NCBI GenBank assembly: GCA_043228905.1
Contig: JBHGNT010000017.1
Coordinates: 2,480,001-2,544,000 of the forward strand
From: Azolla caroliniana
Lineage: Eukaryota; Polypodiophyta
DNA length: 64,000 nucleotides
Reading direction: 5' to 3'
The position numbers and the translations under genes are program-made. Of this stretch, positions 36,900 through 47,942 are shown piece by piece. How positions within the stretch are numbered: the stretch's first letter is position 1; each line of letters begins with the position of its first letter. The notes beneath the pieces are model-generated. The model made no database searches and was not told the origin of the DNA. It saw only the letters and a list, made by a program, of their open reading frames with translations.

Positions 36900-38490
36900 A
36901 TGGCCTAAGAGAGAGAGAGAGAGAGAAAGACTATTAAAGGCCAAAATCAGTCTACAAGACAATATCAGATGGACAAAAGTTGTCTTCTGTCTGTTTGCGA
37001 GGAGGAAATGGTATGATAAAAACAGTGTAAGAATAATAGGAATTGAAAGTGAGATGCTTACATGATCTCCTCGTACATACAAGTATGATGATGATGTGTA
37101 CCAGCTTCCAAATAATGTCTAAGATGCTTTTTTAAGGTAAAATACCCGGCTCAAATATAGCTAGCTTCCTTCTATAGCAATCGAAGGGTGTGGAATGAGA
37201 TACTCTGGTGGGTCCGGTGTCAAGGCTCTTTGAATGAGTTTCATAAAGGTTTAATACCAACTTGGTTGCCTTCTTATGTGCAACATGGGACAATCTCTGT
37301 CTGATCTCCTCGATCTATCTACAATAGAGTCTTGGGGCACTCTCTGTTCTGAGGCTGATGTTCATCATTGCAGGGTGATCCCTCCAAAACATTTTATTTG
37401 TAGTTCAGTGTTGTTTTTTTAGTCTCAAATATGTACTCCACAACACTCTCCATGTCAATTACTTCAATTGGAATTTACCCAATCTCAAGCAATAGGAGAA
37501 TTTGTGGGTTTCACTAGTTTTCCTTTGACGAAACGAAGAAAGTATTGTTGGACATTTTAAAACTCTTTGAAAATAAGCTTCAAGAATTCTTACAATAGAT
37601 GGTTTATCCTAGTTGAGAGCCTTAATAAGCATACCCTTTGTTTTGGAGATATTGGCATTCAACCCATTACTAGGAGATGGATAGATACATTTTTTATTGT
37701 CCTTAGAGGTCAAGCAAGAGCCATCACAGAGATGAAATTAAATTATATGTCTAATCACCATGTGGATAAGGGCCAAAAATGTCCTATGGGAGTGAGCTAG
37801 ATTTTAGGCAAAATATTCCAAATAGAAACCACATAAACAGGAGAAAGTTTACAGCCTCTAGATAAGGAAAAACGGCGTTTCGACATGATTTCAGCTTATA
37901 TATTACTTGTATAGGAGTGCTCAAAGTGGCAAATAAATCCACACATCTTAAAGAGGTAAATACATAAACACATAAATGTTCTTTGATGGCTATTGAAGGC
38001 CAAAATCATCTTATGAGAAAAAACAGGTCTACATTCGATGATTATCAGGAATGGCAAAGCAAAGTGAGATGCTTGCATATATACAGATATGGGGAGAGAG
38101 AGAGAGAGATTATATTATTGTCTTCGAAGTATTACATTTCACGTGATACATGTGAAAGTGAGTAGCGATTCTCGATGTTCAAGAACTTTACTAATGAATG
38201 TTGCAATCAAGAGTGCACAATATGGTTGTAAGAGAAATTTGTGCAAGGATTGGGCTCGATCGAAGAGATGTGGAAAGCATGATTGAATATGATCAAAGGC
38301 AAAGCCTTGTATCAAAGTGTGATACTCAAACTCTCAAACTTGTTTAGGGCAAAGTGTGCATAGCCGGCCACTCTCATCACTTGTGCCCCAACGCCTTGTC
38401 TCACATCACAATGCATGTGAGCTAAGTCACATGGAAGCAATGGTTCAAATGGCAGATAACGGGGTGGGCTCTAACATGTATCGATGAACG
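36900..38490. other. Gene-free spacer between LINE copies B and C
   Basis: It contains a (GA)n run near 36,910-36,926 and another near 38,095-38,107, each next to a similar AGGCCAAAATCA-containing stretch, so it may include an old duplication. No supported gene. Confidence 0.35.
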
Positions 38491-38494
38491 ACTA

Positions 38495-39420
38495 TATTTT
38501 AAACTCACACATGTCATTGGAATATTTCAAGCTTGTTACTCAGTTTCTGCAGTTGTCTATTAGGCAATACTTGGCTAATAGACATATAAATTGGTAGAAA
38601 CATATAATATCTACCAGAGAACACTCGACAATAATTAATTCCTTATTTACATAAAAGACAATGGGAGGGAGTCAACAAAGCAACAAACATAATAATTAAT
38701 CTTCCTTAAAATCTTGCATATTTTTTCCTCTTACTAGATGTTATAGAGTGATTTTGGAATAGTGACTTGGATACAAATGAAACAAAAACAACAAAAGTTG
38801 ATGTGGTAATGGCAATCCTATGAGTCAACATTAAAGGGAGTGAGATAGAGAATATTCTGTCATTCAATGCATATGATAAGTCAGTTGCATATTCTCTAAT
38901 TAAATGCATATGACATGTCGATTACATACTCCCATATTGCAAAAGGGAGTGGAAGCACTCAATGTAATTGCGGGCCTCATATTCAATGACAAGCGGTTGA
39001 AGGCACACCATTGCTGGTTTGAGTTGTTCCTTGACAATTGTTGTTCGTCTTCTACGAATTCATTCAAATCTATGGAATCAATTACCTTGTGAAGTCTTGG
39101 TCCCCGAGTTTCTACTCCATAGAAGAGATTCAATGTCACAAGGGTATCAAATAGCCACTATTTAGTTTAGGTTCTAGGAATAATATGCGTGCACATTGTC
39201 TCTCAAAGAGCACCAAAGGATGTATATCCACAAGAAAGTCGAGCACAAGCAACCTCCAACACAGAGAATATAGGTAGTGAGGATGTTTCTCCTAAGTATG
39301 TGCAAGATTGTGGGTATGTAACCTTTCCTCTCCAAAGAAGAATTTTGGTTCTGATCTTGTTACCCATGTTTGGGTGATGTTAAACACCATCATGTTAGTT
39401 TCATTAGGATATTGACAACT
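38495..39420 (-). pseudogene. LINE relic (lineage 1), copy C
   Basis: Minus-strand decayed LINE 3' sequence (YGVETRGPRLHK near 39,115-39,080) is joined to the same accessory block as copies A and B, in the same orientation as copy A and lacking A's 590-bp interruption. It abuts the Gypsy relic at about 39,420. Confidence 0.65.
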
Positions 39421-39443
39421 TCCAAAGCATTGGTCGTATGATT

Positions 39444-40136
39444 GTCCCATTGACCTCCAACCAAGAAAAGAGCCATCGTGGGGTTGGATCTACAATCTAT
39501 CACCAAATGAGCTTGAGGTTCTTCAAGAATACATCGAGGAGAATCTTGCATATGGATTTATTTGACATTCAAAGTCTCCAGTTGGTGCTCATATATTTTT
39601 TGTGAAGAAATAGGATGGCTCGCTTCGTTTGGTCATGGACTATTAAGGATTAAATAAAGTCACCATAAGAAATAGGTATGCAATATCTTTAATCTCCAAT
39701 CTTTTAGAGCGCATTGGTGGGGCAAAGCATTTTACAAAAACCGATTTAAGGGGCGCATATAATCTTGTTCAAATTCGACCGAGTGATGAGTGGAAAACCG
39801 CATTTCGCACTCGGTATGGTCACTTCAAGTATACAATCATGCCTTTTGGGTTCACCAATGCACCTGCAGTTTTTCAACCTATGACAAATGACATTTTTCG
39901 GGATTTTTTGGATATCTTTCTCATAATCTATTTAGATAATATGTTGATTTACTATAAAACACAATAGGAGCATGACATACATGTCCAAAAAGTACTTGAA
40001 CGCTTAAGAAAGTATTAGTCTTTATGCCAAACTTGAGAAGTTCAGTTTTGATAGCAAACAAGTAGAATTCTTGGATTATACTATTTCATCTAAGGGTATC
40101 TTTATGGATCCAACAAAAGTCAAAACAATATTGAAA
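39444..40136 (+). pseudogene. Ty3/Gypsy reverse-transcriptase relic
   Basis: Plus-strand translation follows a Gypsy RT in one main frame with several stops: [77 protein letters not shown], and [10 protein letters not shown], where YLDD is expected. The second catalytic Asp is replaced by Asn. The relic stops where the LTR at 40137 begins. Confidence 0.88.
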
Positions 40137-40460
40137 TGATAAAAGTTACTTTTTATAATATCTTGATTATTATGAAAACTCTAGAACATTCTAGAATATC
40201 CTAGAACATCTTAGAATATTCTAGGTCTAGAACATTATAGAAATCTCTAGGCTATTCTATGGGAACCTATAAATATAGACATACAAGTCTTCTTAAACCA
40301 ATTTGAATAAACAACAATCTTAAGCTCTCATTGCCTATCTTGTATCCATTCTCTTTTTATCTTAATACACCCATTCTTCTCTTATCATTTCATTCCTTTC
40401 TTCTTGTGTTCTCTTATATCAAATTTCCATCACTCTTATCTTTTATTATCGGTCCCGACA
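40137..40460 (+). mobile_element. Solo LTR (family 3) with heat-shock-element array
   Basis: It begins TGATAAAAG and ends GGTCCCGACA, with GAAA on both sides (40133-40136 and 40461-40464), a 4-bp target duplication. It carries a TATA box (CTATAAATATAG, 40267-40278) on the plus strand. Just upstream is a run of alternating GAA/TTC units. It is 324 bp long and interrupts the Gypsy relic. Confidence 0.6.
40181..40235 (+). promoter_or_regulatory. Heat-shock-element-like array in the LTR
   Basis: The run holds AGAACATTCTAGAAT (40183-40197), a perfect nGAAnnTTCnnGAAn heat shock element. Further GAA and TTC units follow at the right spacing near 40203-40222 (TAGAAC, TAGAATATTCTA). It lies about 30-85 bp upstream of the LTR TATA box, the position expected of an enhancer. 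Heat control is inferred from the motif only. Confidence 0.6.
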
Positions 40461-40744
40461 GAAACTTATGAATTAAAAACATTAAAACTTCAAACTCAAC
40501 GAGTTACATCGGGCTTAAAACTTAGACCTTAAAACAATAAATCAACTTAATACTTAATACTTCAAAAAATACACAAACTGAAAACTTAACTATTAACAAT
40601 TTCCCCAACACAAAATGTTATGTACATCAAAGATTGACAAAACCAAAGTTCTAAACAAACATGACGAAAACTAATGCCATGATTATGGCTCATGTGGTTT
40701 GTTTAAAATGTGGAGTTGATTGCCCAATAGTTGTTTATTGACAA

Positions 40745-41215
40745 TCACTCACACATTTCTAACATCCATTGAGCTTGAAGCATTGATATAAATGGTTGCA
40801 TGGATGAAGATATGCATTCACTGGGCAAGTAAGGTTGGACATGAGCCACCTTCCCAACATCTTGGAGTGCATAGGCATCTTGCCTCATCAAAGACCAATC
40901 AACTTCTAACATGTCACTCCCGATTTTTAACATATTTTCCATGTTATGGACCTCCTTTGGTATTATAAAGAACCTATAGCTAACAAGTTCCAATGGACTA
41001 GCCTTGGACTTATAATATGCTTCCTTATGCATGCTCATCCATGCCACATGCCTTGCACACCCAACATCAAATAAGTCATCTTTGCAACAACTTATGACAT
41101 TTGGGTGCGTCGGCAAATGGTACACATCCAATCTACTACCTGATACATGACCACTATGAGTTCCATATATTGAAATGGTCATCGTCGGACAATGAGGTGA
41201 TAAAATCAAGGTCAT
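40745..41215 (-). CDS. Unrecognised open frame, 156 aa
   Basis: An uninterrupted 156-codon frame stands in a repeat-rich area. It has a hydrophilic mixed composition, several Cys and His (CCKDDLFDVGCARH) and many Met. I see no signal peptide, membrane segment or known motif, and no homologous copy elsewhere in the window. It could be a chance frame, a fragment of a transposon protein, or an orphan gene. Retrotransposon relics lie just to the left and the PPR gene to the right. Confidence 0.25.
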   Translation of the reverse strand: MTLILSPHCPTMTISIYGTHSGHVSGSRLDVYHLPTHPNVISCCKDDLFDVGCARHVAWMSMHKEAYYKSKASPLELVSYRFFIIPKEVHNMENMLKIGSDMLEVDWSLMRQDAYALQDVGKVAHVQPYLPSECISSSMQPFISMLQAQWMLEMCE

Positions 41216-41623
41216 GGGGATTCATCCTAGCTTGATAGTAGGCTATGCTTATTTTCTGATAAAGATGTGATTAATTGGAGTGTAAAATGTCAATATCTTG
41301 TGTTCACAATGTGATTAGTCACTGATCAAAACGAGAGCGAGTGATTGTATAACTCTGTGATTACAACGAGTAATCCCAAGCTAGAGTCACAGGTTAATAG
41401 GACTGTTAATTTTGCTGTCGACGATCGCGATTGGGCGACCTCATGATTAAGTTGGGCGACCTGATTATTAAGTTCTCCCAACTTAAAAATGAGGTAGCCC
41501 AACTTAATCACAAGTCAGTCATTATCTGGTACAAGACAGCATATACATATATACTATATATATATATATAGTAGGAACTTAGCAGTAGTGATTTCTTAGA
41601 AGTTCCTCAGGTTCCTTCTTTAG

Positions 41624-44600
41624 ATGCTGTGGTTGCGGCTGCTGCAGCCAAATCCTTCCGTGGAGAGTCTTGGGCTGGCTTCCCTCTGCAGCAGCAGGGG
41701 AAGCTCAAGTTATAGCTATATCGGGCAGTTATGGAAGAAGCTGCTCCCGTTTGCCCCCAGTGGCTCCACCATTGCAAGCCACCTGCGGCATCACAGTGGT
41801 ACCACCATTGGGATCCAACTCCCGGCAGAATCTGGAAGCATAGCTCCTGCTCATCTACCATCCCACAGGGTATCCTCCACCACCCACGAATGCTCCTCGT
41901 GGAATTCACTCATCATAGGTTATCATAAGCTGGGTCAATCGAGACATGTTCTTTCTGTGTACCACGAGATGCAGGAGGATGGCTCTGCTCAGCTTTCTGG
42001 GTATGCCCTTGTGGCATTGTTGAAAGCTTGCGCTTTGCTGAAAGACCTAGAGCAAGGCATGGAATTACATCACATATTATTGGAAAGAGGATTGGATAGA
42101 AGAAACATTTTCATCGATAGCTCCTTGGTAGATATGTATGCAAAATGTGGCGCCTTTGTGAAAGCAGAGCTACTGTTTCATGAGCTTCCTGAACATGATG
42201 TAGTGTTATGGAATACATTGATTTCTGGATATGCTGAACATGGGCGTACTAAGGATGCACTACGATGCTTTACAGAGATGCTGCACACAGGCATCTCTTG
42301 GAATGCAGTTACATTTATTTGTATCTTGAAAGCATGTGGAAATGTAGCAGACAATGTCAAGGGCAATCAAATACATGCGTACATCGTTAGAAAAGGATTA
42401 GAGCATGACTGCGAAGTTGGCAATGCCTTGGTGGATATGTATGCTAAATGCGGCATGCTCCTAACGGCAGAACGAGTGCTGCACAAGCTTCCCTTTCGAG
42501 ATGTAGTTTCTTGGAATACACTTTTGGCAAGATATGTCGAACAAGGTTATGGGCGAAAGACTCTCGATCACTTTGAGAAGATGCAACAAGAAAGGATATC
42601 TTTGAATTCCATTACATCAGTTTGCATCTTGAAAGCTTGCAGCAGTGAAGGGGATATCATTAGTGGCCATGCAATACATGCTGAGATTACTAAAAAGGGT
42701 TTTGAAGGAAATCTTCTCGTTTGTAGCACCTTGATTGACATGTATTCCAAATTTGGCTTACTCAGAACAGCAAGAGGATTGTTTGATAAACTTAAGGTTC
42801 GAGATATTGTGTCATGGACTACACTATTGTCAGGATATGCTGAATATGGCTATAGCAAGGAGGCTTTAGAATGTCTCAAACAGATGCAGAACGAGGGCAT
42901 CTTTCTTAATGAAATTACCTTTGTATGGATCTTGAAAGCATGTTGCAACTCGAGAGATGCAATAATGGGCCAAGAAAGTCATGCCAACATCACTAAAATG
43001 GGCCTGGAAAGAGAAGTTTTGATTGGAAACACTCTCGTTGATCTCTATGCCAAATGTGGCTTATTTGACATGGCACAGGAAACATTTCATAATCTGCCAT
43101 CTCAAGACACAGTGACTTGGAATGCACTAATCTCAGGATATGCAGAACATGGATACAGTGACCAAGCACTCAGGTGTCATGAAAAAGCACTCCATGAAGG
43201 TGTTTACATGAATGCCATCACTTATTTTTCTGTGCTAAAATCCTGTGCTAACTTGGAAGCCATTGCAAAGGGCAAAGAAATACATGCTGAAATTGCTACA
43301 AAGGGATTAGAAATAGAAAAGTTTACTGCGAACATGCTGATTAATATGTATGCAAAATGTGGGTTACTTGCAGAAGCACAACAGATCTTTGATACTCTTC
43401 CATGCCGTGATATTAACTCATGGAACATGGTTATCGAAGGTTATGGTAATCATGCCTATTATAAAGAGGCACTTGATTGTTTTGTACATATGCATAATGA
43501 GGGCTGCTCACCAAATACATGTACACTTATTTATAGTCTGAGAAATTCCATTCGTATGGGGTGTGTTAACAAGGGAAAAGAAATACATTCGGATATCATT
43601 AAAATGGGATTAGAAGGGGAGACTCTTGTTGCCAACACCTTAGTTGATATGTATGGCAAAAATGGACTTTCTGCAGCAGCATGGAAAGTTCATAACAGCC
43701 ATCCAATTCGTAATGTGGTTTCTTGGACTGCATTATTAGCAGGGTTTGTAGAACATAAACGTGGAGAAGATGCACTTCATTGTTTCGAAGCAATGCAACA
43801 TGATAGTGTATCGTCAAACGCTGTCACACTTGTTTGCCTGTTAAAAGCTTGTGGCATGACACAAGCAAGATCTAGTGGTCAAGAAATGCATGCAGAGGTT
43901 GCTCGAAAAGGACTTGAAAATGACCTTGTCATTGGAAATACCTTGGTTGATATGTATGCAAAATGTGGTTTGCTTGACACATCGCAGGACATGTTTGACA
44001 GGCTCCCCATCCATGACATCGTCTCTTGGAATGTGCTACTTTCTGGGTATGCAGACAATGCATGCGATGAAGAGGTCCTAATTTGCATAGAGCAGTTGCA
44101 GCATGAAGGCATCCATCCAAATACTGTGACTTATGTTAGCAGCCTAAAATCCTGTGGTAATATTGGTGCAGCTCTTAAGGGTCAAGAGTTGCATTCAGCA
44201 ATAGTCAAGAAAGGACTAGAAAGAGATCGTGTCATTGCCAATACTTTGATTGATATGTATGCAAAATGTGGCTTGCTTATAGAATCACAGAATGTGTTTG
44301 AAGTATTTCAAGATCGGGATCAGATCTCGTGGAACGCTCTGATTGCAGGATGTGCCCAGCTGGGGGAAATTGAAAAAGTTTTCTTTTTATTTAATATCAT
44401 GCGGGAAGATGTCGAGCCAAATCTAGTGACGTTTCTCAGCATTCTGAACACATGTAGTCATGCAGGTCTAGTAGATATTGGCCAAATATTCTTTGGAGCG
44501 ATCAGCAATTTGTATGGTTTTGTTCAAACGCTGGAGCATTTCACTTGCATGATTGATCTCCTTGGACGTGCGGGTCATATAGATAAAGCATTAGCAATGA

Positions 44601-44797
44601 TCAGGCGGATGCCATTGCATCCTGGTATTGTGTCATGGCATGCTGTTTTAGGAGCCTGCCGGAAATGGGGCACTATAGAGCTCGGAATAGATGCCTTCCA
44701 TCATGCAATGGGAGTGGATGAGAATAGCACAGCTGCACATTTATGCATGATTAATATTTTTGCAGATACGACCACACAAAAGGAAATTAGAAGTTGA
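41624..44797 (+). CDS. PLS-type pentatricopeptide repeat protein, no DYW
   Basis: One exon-like frame encodes 1,057 aa. After an N-terminal stretch rich in Ser, Leu and basic residues (about 1-75), likely an organelle transit peptide, come nine units of about 101 residues, each a P-L-S triplet. They repeat VVSWNxLLSGYAEHG, a KACGN... helix pair, GxxIHAxIxKKGLE, and GNTLVDMYAKCGLL. The ninth unit has the degenerate form (CSHAGLVDIG; FTCMIDLLGRAGHIDKA) that precedes the E region. The last about 55 residues start like an E1 motif (VSWHAVLGACRKWGTIELG) but end soon after NIFADTTTQKEIRS, so E2 and the DYW deaminase are absent. Such proteins bind organelle RNA sequence-specifically and act in editing or processing; without DYW it would need a partner for editing. 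The target is unknown. The truncated E1 may be natural or a recent loss. Confidence 0.93.
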   Translation: MLWLRLLQPNPSVESLGLASLCSSRGSSSYSYIGQLWKKLLPFAPSGSTIASHLRHHSGTTIGIQLPAESGSIAPAHLPSHRVSSTTHECSSWNSLIIGYHKLGQSRHVLSVYHEMQEDGSAQLSGYALVALLKACALLKDLEQGMELHHILLERGLDRRNIFIDSSLVDMYAKCGAFVKAELLFHELPEHDVVLWNTLISGYAEHGRTKDALRCFTEMLHTGISWNAVTFICILKACGNVADNVKGNQIHAYIVRKGLEHDCEVGNALVDMYAKCGMLLTAERVLHKLPFRDVVSWNTLLARYVEQGYGRKTLDHFEKMQQERISLNSITSVCILKACSSEGDIISGHAIHAEITKKGFEGNLLVCSTLIDMYSKFGLLRTARGLFDKLKVRDIVSWTTLLSGYAEYGYSKEALECLKQMQNEGIFLNEITFVWILKACCNSRDAIMGQESHANITKMGLEREVLIGNTLVDLYAKCGLFDMAQETFHNLPSQDTVTWNALISGYAEHGYSDQALRCHEKALHEGVYMNAITYFSVLKSCANLEAIAKGKEIHAEIATKGLEIEKFTANMLINMYAKCGLLAEAQQIFDTLPCRDINSWNMVIEGYGNHAYYKEALDCFVHMHNEGCSPNTCTLIYSLRNSIRMGCVNKGKEIHSDIIKMGLEGETLVANTLVDMYGKNGLSAAAWKVHNSHPIRNVVSWTALLAGFVEHKRGEDALHCFEAMQHDSVSSNAVTLVCLLKACGMTQARSSGQEMHAEVARKGLENDLVIGNTLVDMYAKCGLLDTSQDMFDRLPIHDIVSWNVLLSGYADNACDEEVLICIEQLQHEGIHPNTVTYVSSLKSCGNIGAALKGQELHSAIVKKGLERDRVIANTLIDMYAKCGLLIESQNVFEVFQDRDQISWNALIAGCAQLGEIEKVFFLFNIMREDVEPNLVTFLSILNTCSHAGLVDIGQIFFGAISNLYGFVQTLEHFTCMIDLLGRAGHIDKALAMIRRMPLHPGIVSWHAVLGACRKWGTIELGIDAFHHAMGVDENSTAAHLCMINIFADTTTQKEIRS

Positions 44798-46029
44798 GCA
44801 TTAGGGAGCCGTTACCTATTCTGGTCATTATGACAACTGTAATGGTACACATTTCAAGATGGACCAAAATGGTGATTCTCTATGCTGATGAGAGGAAGCC
44901 AAACAAAGGAAGGAGATGGAAATGGGAGCCCGAGATAGAAAGGTGCAAATGACAAATCCTTGTGACTATGACTGGGTATTGGATGTGCTTGCCACACTCA
45001 TGAGCTGGTAAGTTAAATGTTAATAAACCTTTTGTCATTCTTTGGTAACACAACATTGAGAAATTTGAGATAATTTTATGTGCAGACTTATGATCTAGCT
45101 TCATGGAAGGTGGACAGATGACGACAATGGCAGAACTGCTAGTTTGAAGAGCGCTCTGGATTAATTATCCAGAGGAATTCTATCCCTGGGTCAAGATTCT
45201 TGTCATAAATTAGGTAAGCACACTTTACATAATTGTTTTGCAAAAGCTTATTGTAGAATAATTATACCCTCGATTCATTTTTTAGAAGGGCAAAAGGTGA
45301 AGCTGCCCCTCTTATACTAAGCTCAAAGAATAATATAGTTTTTATTTGCAATTTAATGATAAAAAATGTATTATTTCAAAGGAAAATGACTCCAAAATTA
45401 CTATGAACAACTTGGTTAGATTTGTTTGATTACCAATACAAGTTTTATATGTCTGATTGGTTAATTATTGGTCTTTGAAAAGCCTGCTCAATGTGAGCAA
45501 CTGTAACATAGTTAGTTTGCTTAATGAACTTGAACTACACATTATCAATTTGGTTAAATCATTATCTAATTACTTTCAATAACACCACTAAATTCCAAAC
45601 TCCTAAAAGGAGAAGAAAACACCGCCAGAAAATACACACAATCATTAAGAAACATAAGACTGATAAAGAAGTATGTAGACGAAGATGTTTACCTGATTTA
45701 ACTAAAGATGTTTACCTGCTTTAACTACGAAACATATTCATTTTCTTTTTGGTTATCGCATATTAATCAGATTCAATATTGCCACAGATGCAGCGAACCT
45801 TTGGCATCTGGGCTCGAATTGTAGAACCTGTATCCTTGGAGCAATCTTTTTCCAGATTAATGCAGTCATTTTCCATACTGTATGTTTATTTTCTTTCAGT
45901 AAGGGGAATTCACGGGACATACCCAGTGGTGAGATTTCTTGCAACAGTTGATAGCAAGTGTGAGCTCATTCTTGTAGCTTAACAGCACGCACTCAGGAAG
46001 GGTTTGAGAATTAAGAAATCCTCCGTTGG
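44798..46029. other. 3' flank of the PPR gene, gene-free
   Basis: The frame after the PPR stop is closed at once. No E2 or DYW coding sequence was found in the next kilobase. Only small chance frames occur. Confidence 0.5.
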
Positions 46030-46510
46030 GCAGACTGACTTGATACTATACGAGTAGTTTCGGTAGTTCACAATGTGGTGCTGGCCTCTCTATTAATGGA
46101 TGTAGTGTATACACTTCATCGCCTATACCTTAAGGTCTACGTGGACCATCCACCAACACACCAGCAAGATGTAGTGAAAAGGTTGCAGAAATTGTTTATG
46201 GATTGTATATACCTGGAGAACATGGAATTATAGAATTTCTTGTTCCCCAGAGGGTTAGATTCTATGCTTTTGGCAGACTGACTTGATACAATACAGGTAG
46301 TTCTGATTGATCGCAATGTGGCATTCTGTCAATGGGTGTAGTGTTTGCACTTCATTGACTATACCTGAACCACCATCTTTTAATCTCCCAAATCAACAAT
46401 ATGCAGTCAATAGGTTGCATAAATTGTTGTCTGGATTTTAGATACCTGGGGAGCGTGGTGTTGTAGAATATCCAATTCTCCAAGAGTGTTAGATTCCATG
46501 CTCTGTTTGT
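46030..46510. repeat. Tandem duplication, period about 243 bp
   Basis: GCAGACTGACTTGATAC starts at 46030 and 46273. Both copies share GTAGTTC...CAATGTGG and, further on, AGGTTGCA(G/T)AAATTG and TACCTGG(A/G)GA. They are diverged, so the duplication is older than most others here. Confidence 0.75.
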
Positions 46511-46710
46511 GTAAACAACCATGCCACAGTTGTAATATCCAGATAGGAAACAAGTACTGGATTCAGATAAAATTGAGTTAAGAGTAGGAGTGTTTAATTC
46601 GTTTCCATGAGAATTATGAAAATGTCCTTTATGCTTAGTTGCATTGCTCAAGCATATCACACATGTATTGGCTACTCAACAAGTTTGAGTTTGAACCCAT
46701 GATCACAAAC

Positions 46711-46990
46711 CATATGAAAGTGTCCATTTCAATTTCATGAATATCACGAGGGTTCTTTCGTTTAATCATTTGGAGCATACAGAAGATGTCTACATAGATT
46801 ATCACCATATGAGAAGGTTCATTTCAATTTCATGATTAGAACAAGGTTTTTTTCTTTGATCACCTAGATTACCCATAGAAGATGTCTATACAGATAATCA
46901 CTGAATGTAAATGTCCATTTCAATCTCATAAATAGGACAAGGTTTCTTTATTTTGATCATCCCAATCACCATAGAAGATGTCTGCTTTCT
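46711..46990. repeat. Three diverged tandem copies, period about 95 bp
   Basis: Copies start near 46711, 46806 and 46901. Each contains TCCATTTCAAT(T/C)TCAT or close to it, then (A/C)AAGGTT, TTTGATCA, and AGAAGATGTCT. No coding potential. Confidence 0.75.
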
Positions 46991-47942
46991 TTTGATGATC
47001 TCAAGGTGAGTGATTAATGGAATGAGATTTTTGTACATTCATGATTATTGTCATGACATTGAGGAGCCAGATGGCAGAAACATACATGTGAATGTAATGA
47101 TACTATTTGTATTGGGCCAGGCCAACTTCAATGGGAGGTGTAAAGTCACTAAATGTGGTCACAAGGAACAACCATTCACGTAATTGATGCATTATTGGGT
47201 CATCAATGTGGTTACAAACTTACGAGTGACACATGACCAACCACATAATCAATGCACTGTTAGTATTGACATGTATAGCAAAATGACTAGATTGTATTGG
47301 ACCAAAGTTAAGTTTAATTGTGGGGAGTGTGTAGTGTCACTTGAACATCAAACATTGGTAGGGTTACAAGAAGTCACAATCGACAAGTAATCCAATTAAC
47401 TCTAAATAAGTAACTTAAAACATGAAAGCTTTTTTGCCTAATAATTCTGAGACCACACATTTTAATTTTAATCATTGTTCATATTAATTTTAGTTTACCT
47501 AAGATTGTGCGTAGAATGCAAGAGTGTGTTGCCTACTCATTAATTAACAATCAAAATTTAAAGGTAATTTCTCCACATGGGAATGTGAAGAATATGGGCA
47601 TACAACTTTCACTAATGGCACACTCAAACTAGCCTATCACCAGAAGAATCCAAGATTAAGACATCATGAAATACGGGTACATTAGGCACAATGAAATATC
47701 AATGACTGTTTAATCTCTCAATCTTCTCACCAATTATGCTTATAAACACACGAGAAGAGCATATTTTAAAATTACAAATGTCATTACTAATTTACAAGTA
47801 ACATTGACGAGAAGGATTAACCACAAATATTACAAACCCATGTGGCATCATTGACTATATGCAAGGATAAAGATTTTTGGAACAAAATTCTGGAGACTAG
47901 TGTTCAAAATATTACTAATGCACTATGAATCATTTGTAACAG
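46991..47942. other. Spacer downstream of the PLAC8 gene
   Basis: No supported gene. It should contain the 3' UTR of the minus-strand PLAC8 gene next to 47,942. Confidence 0.45.
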
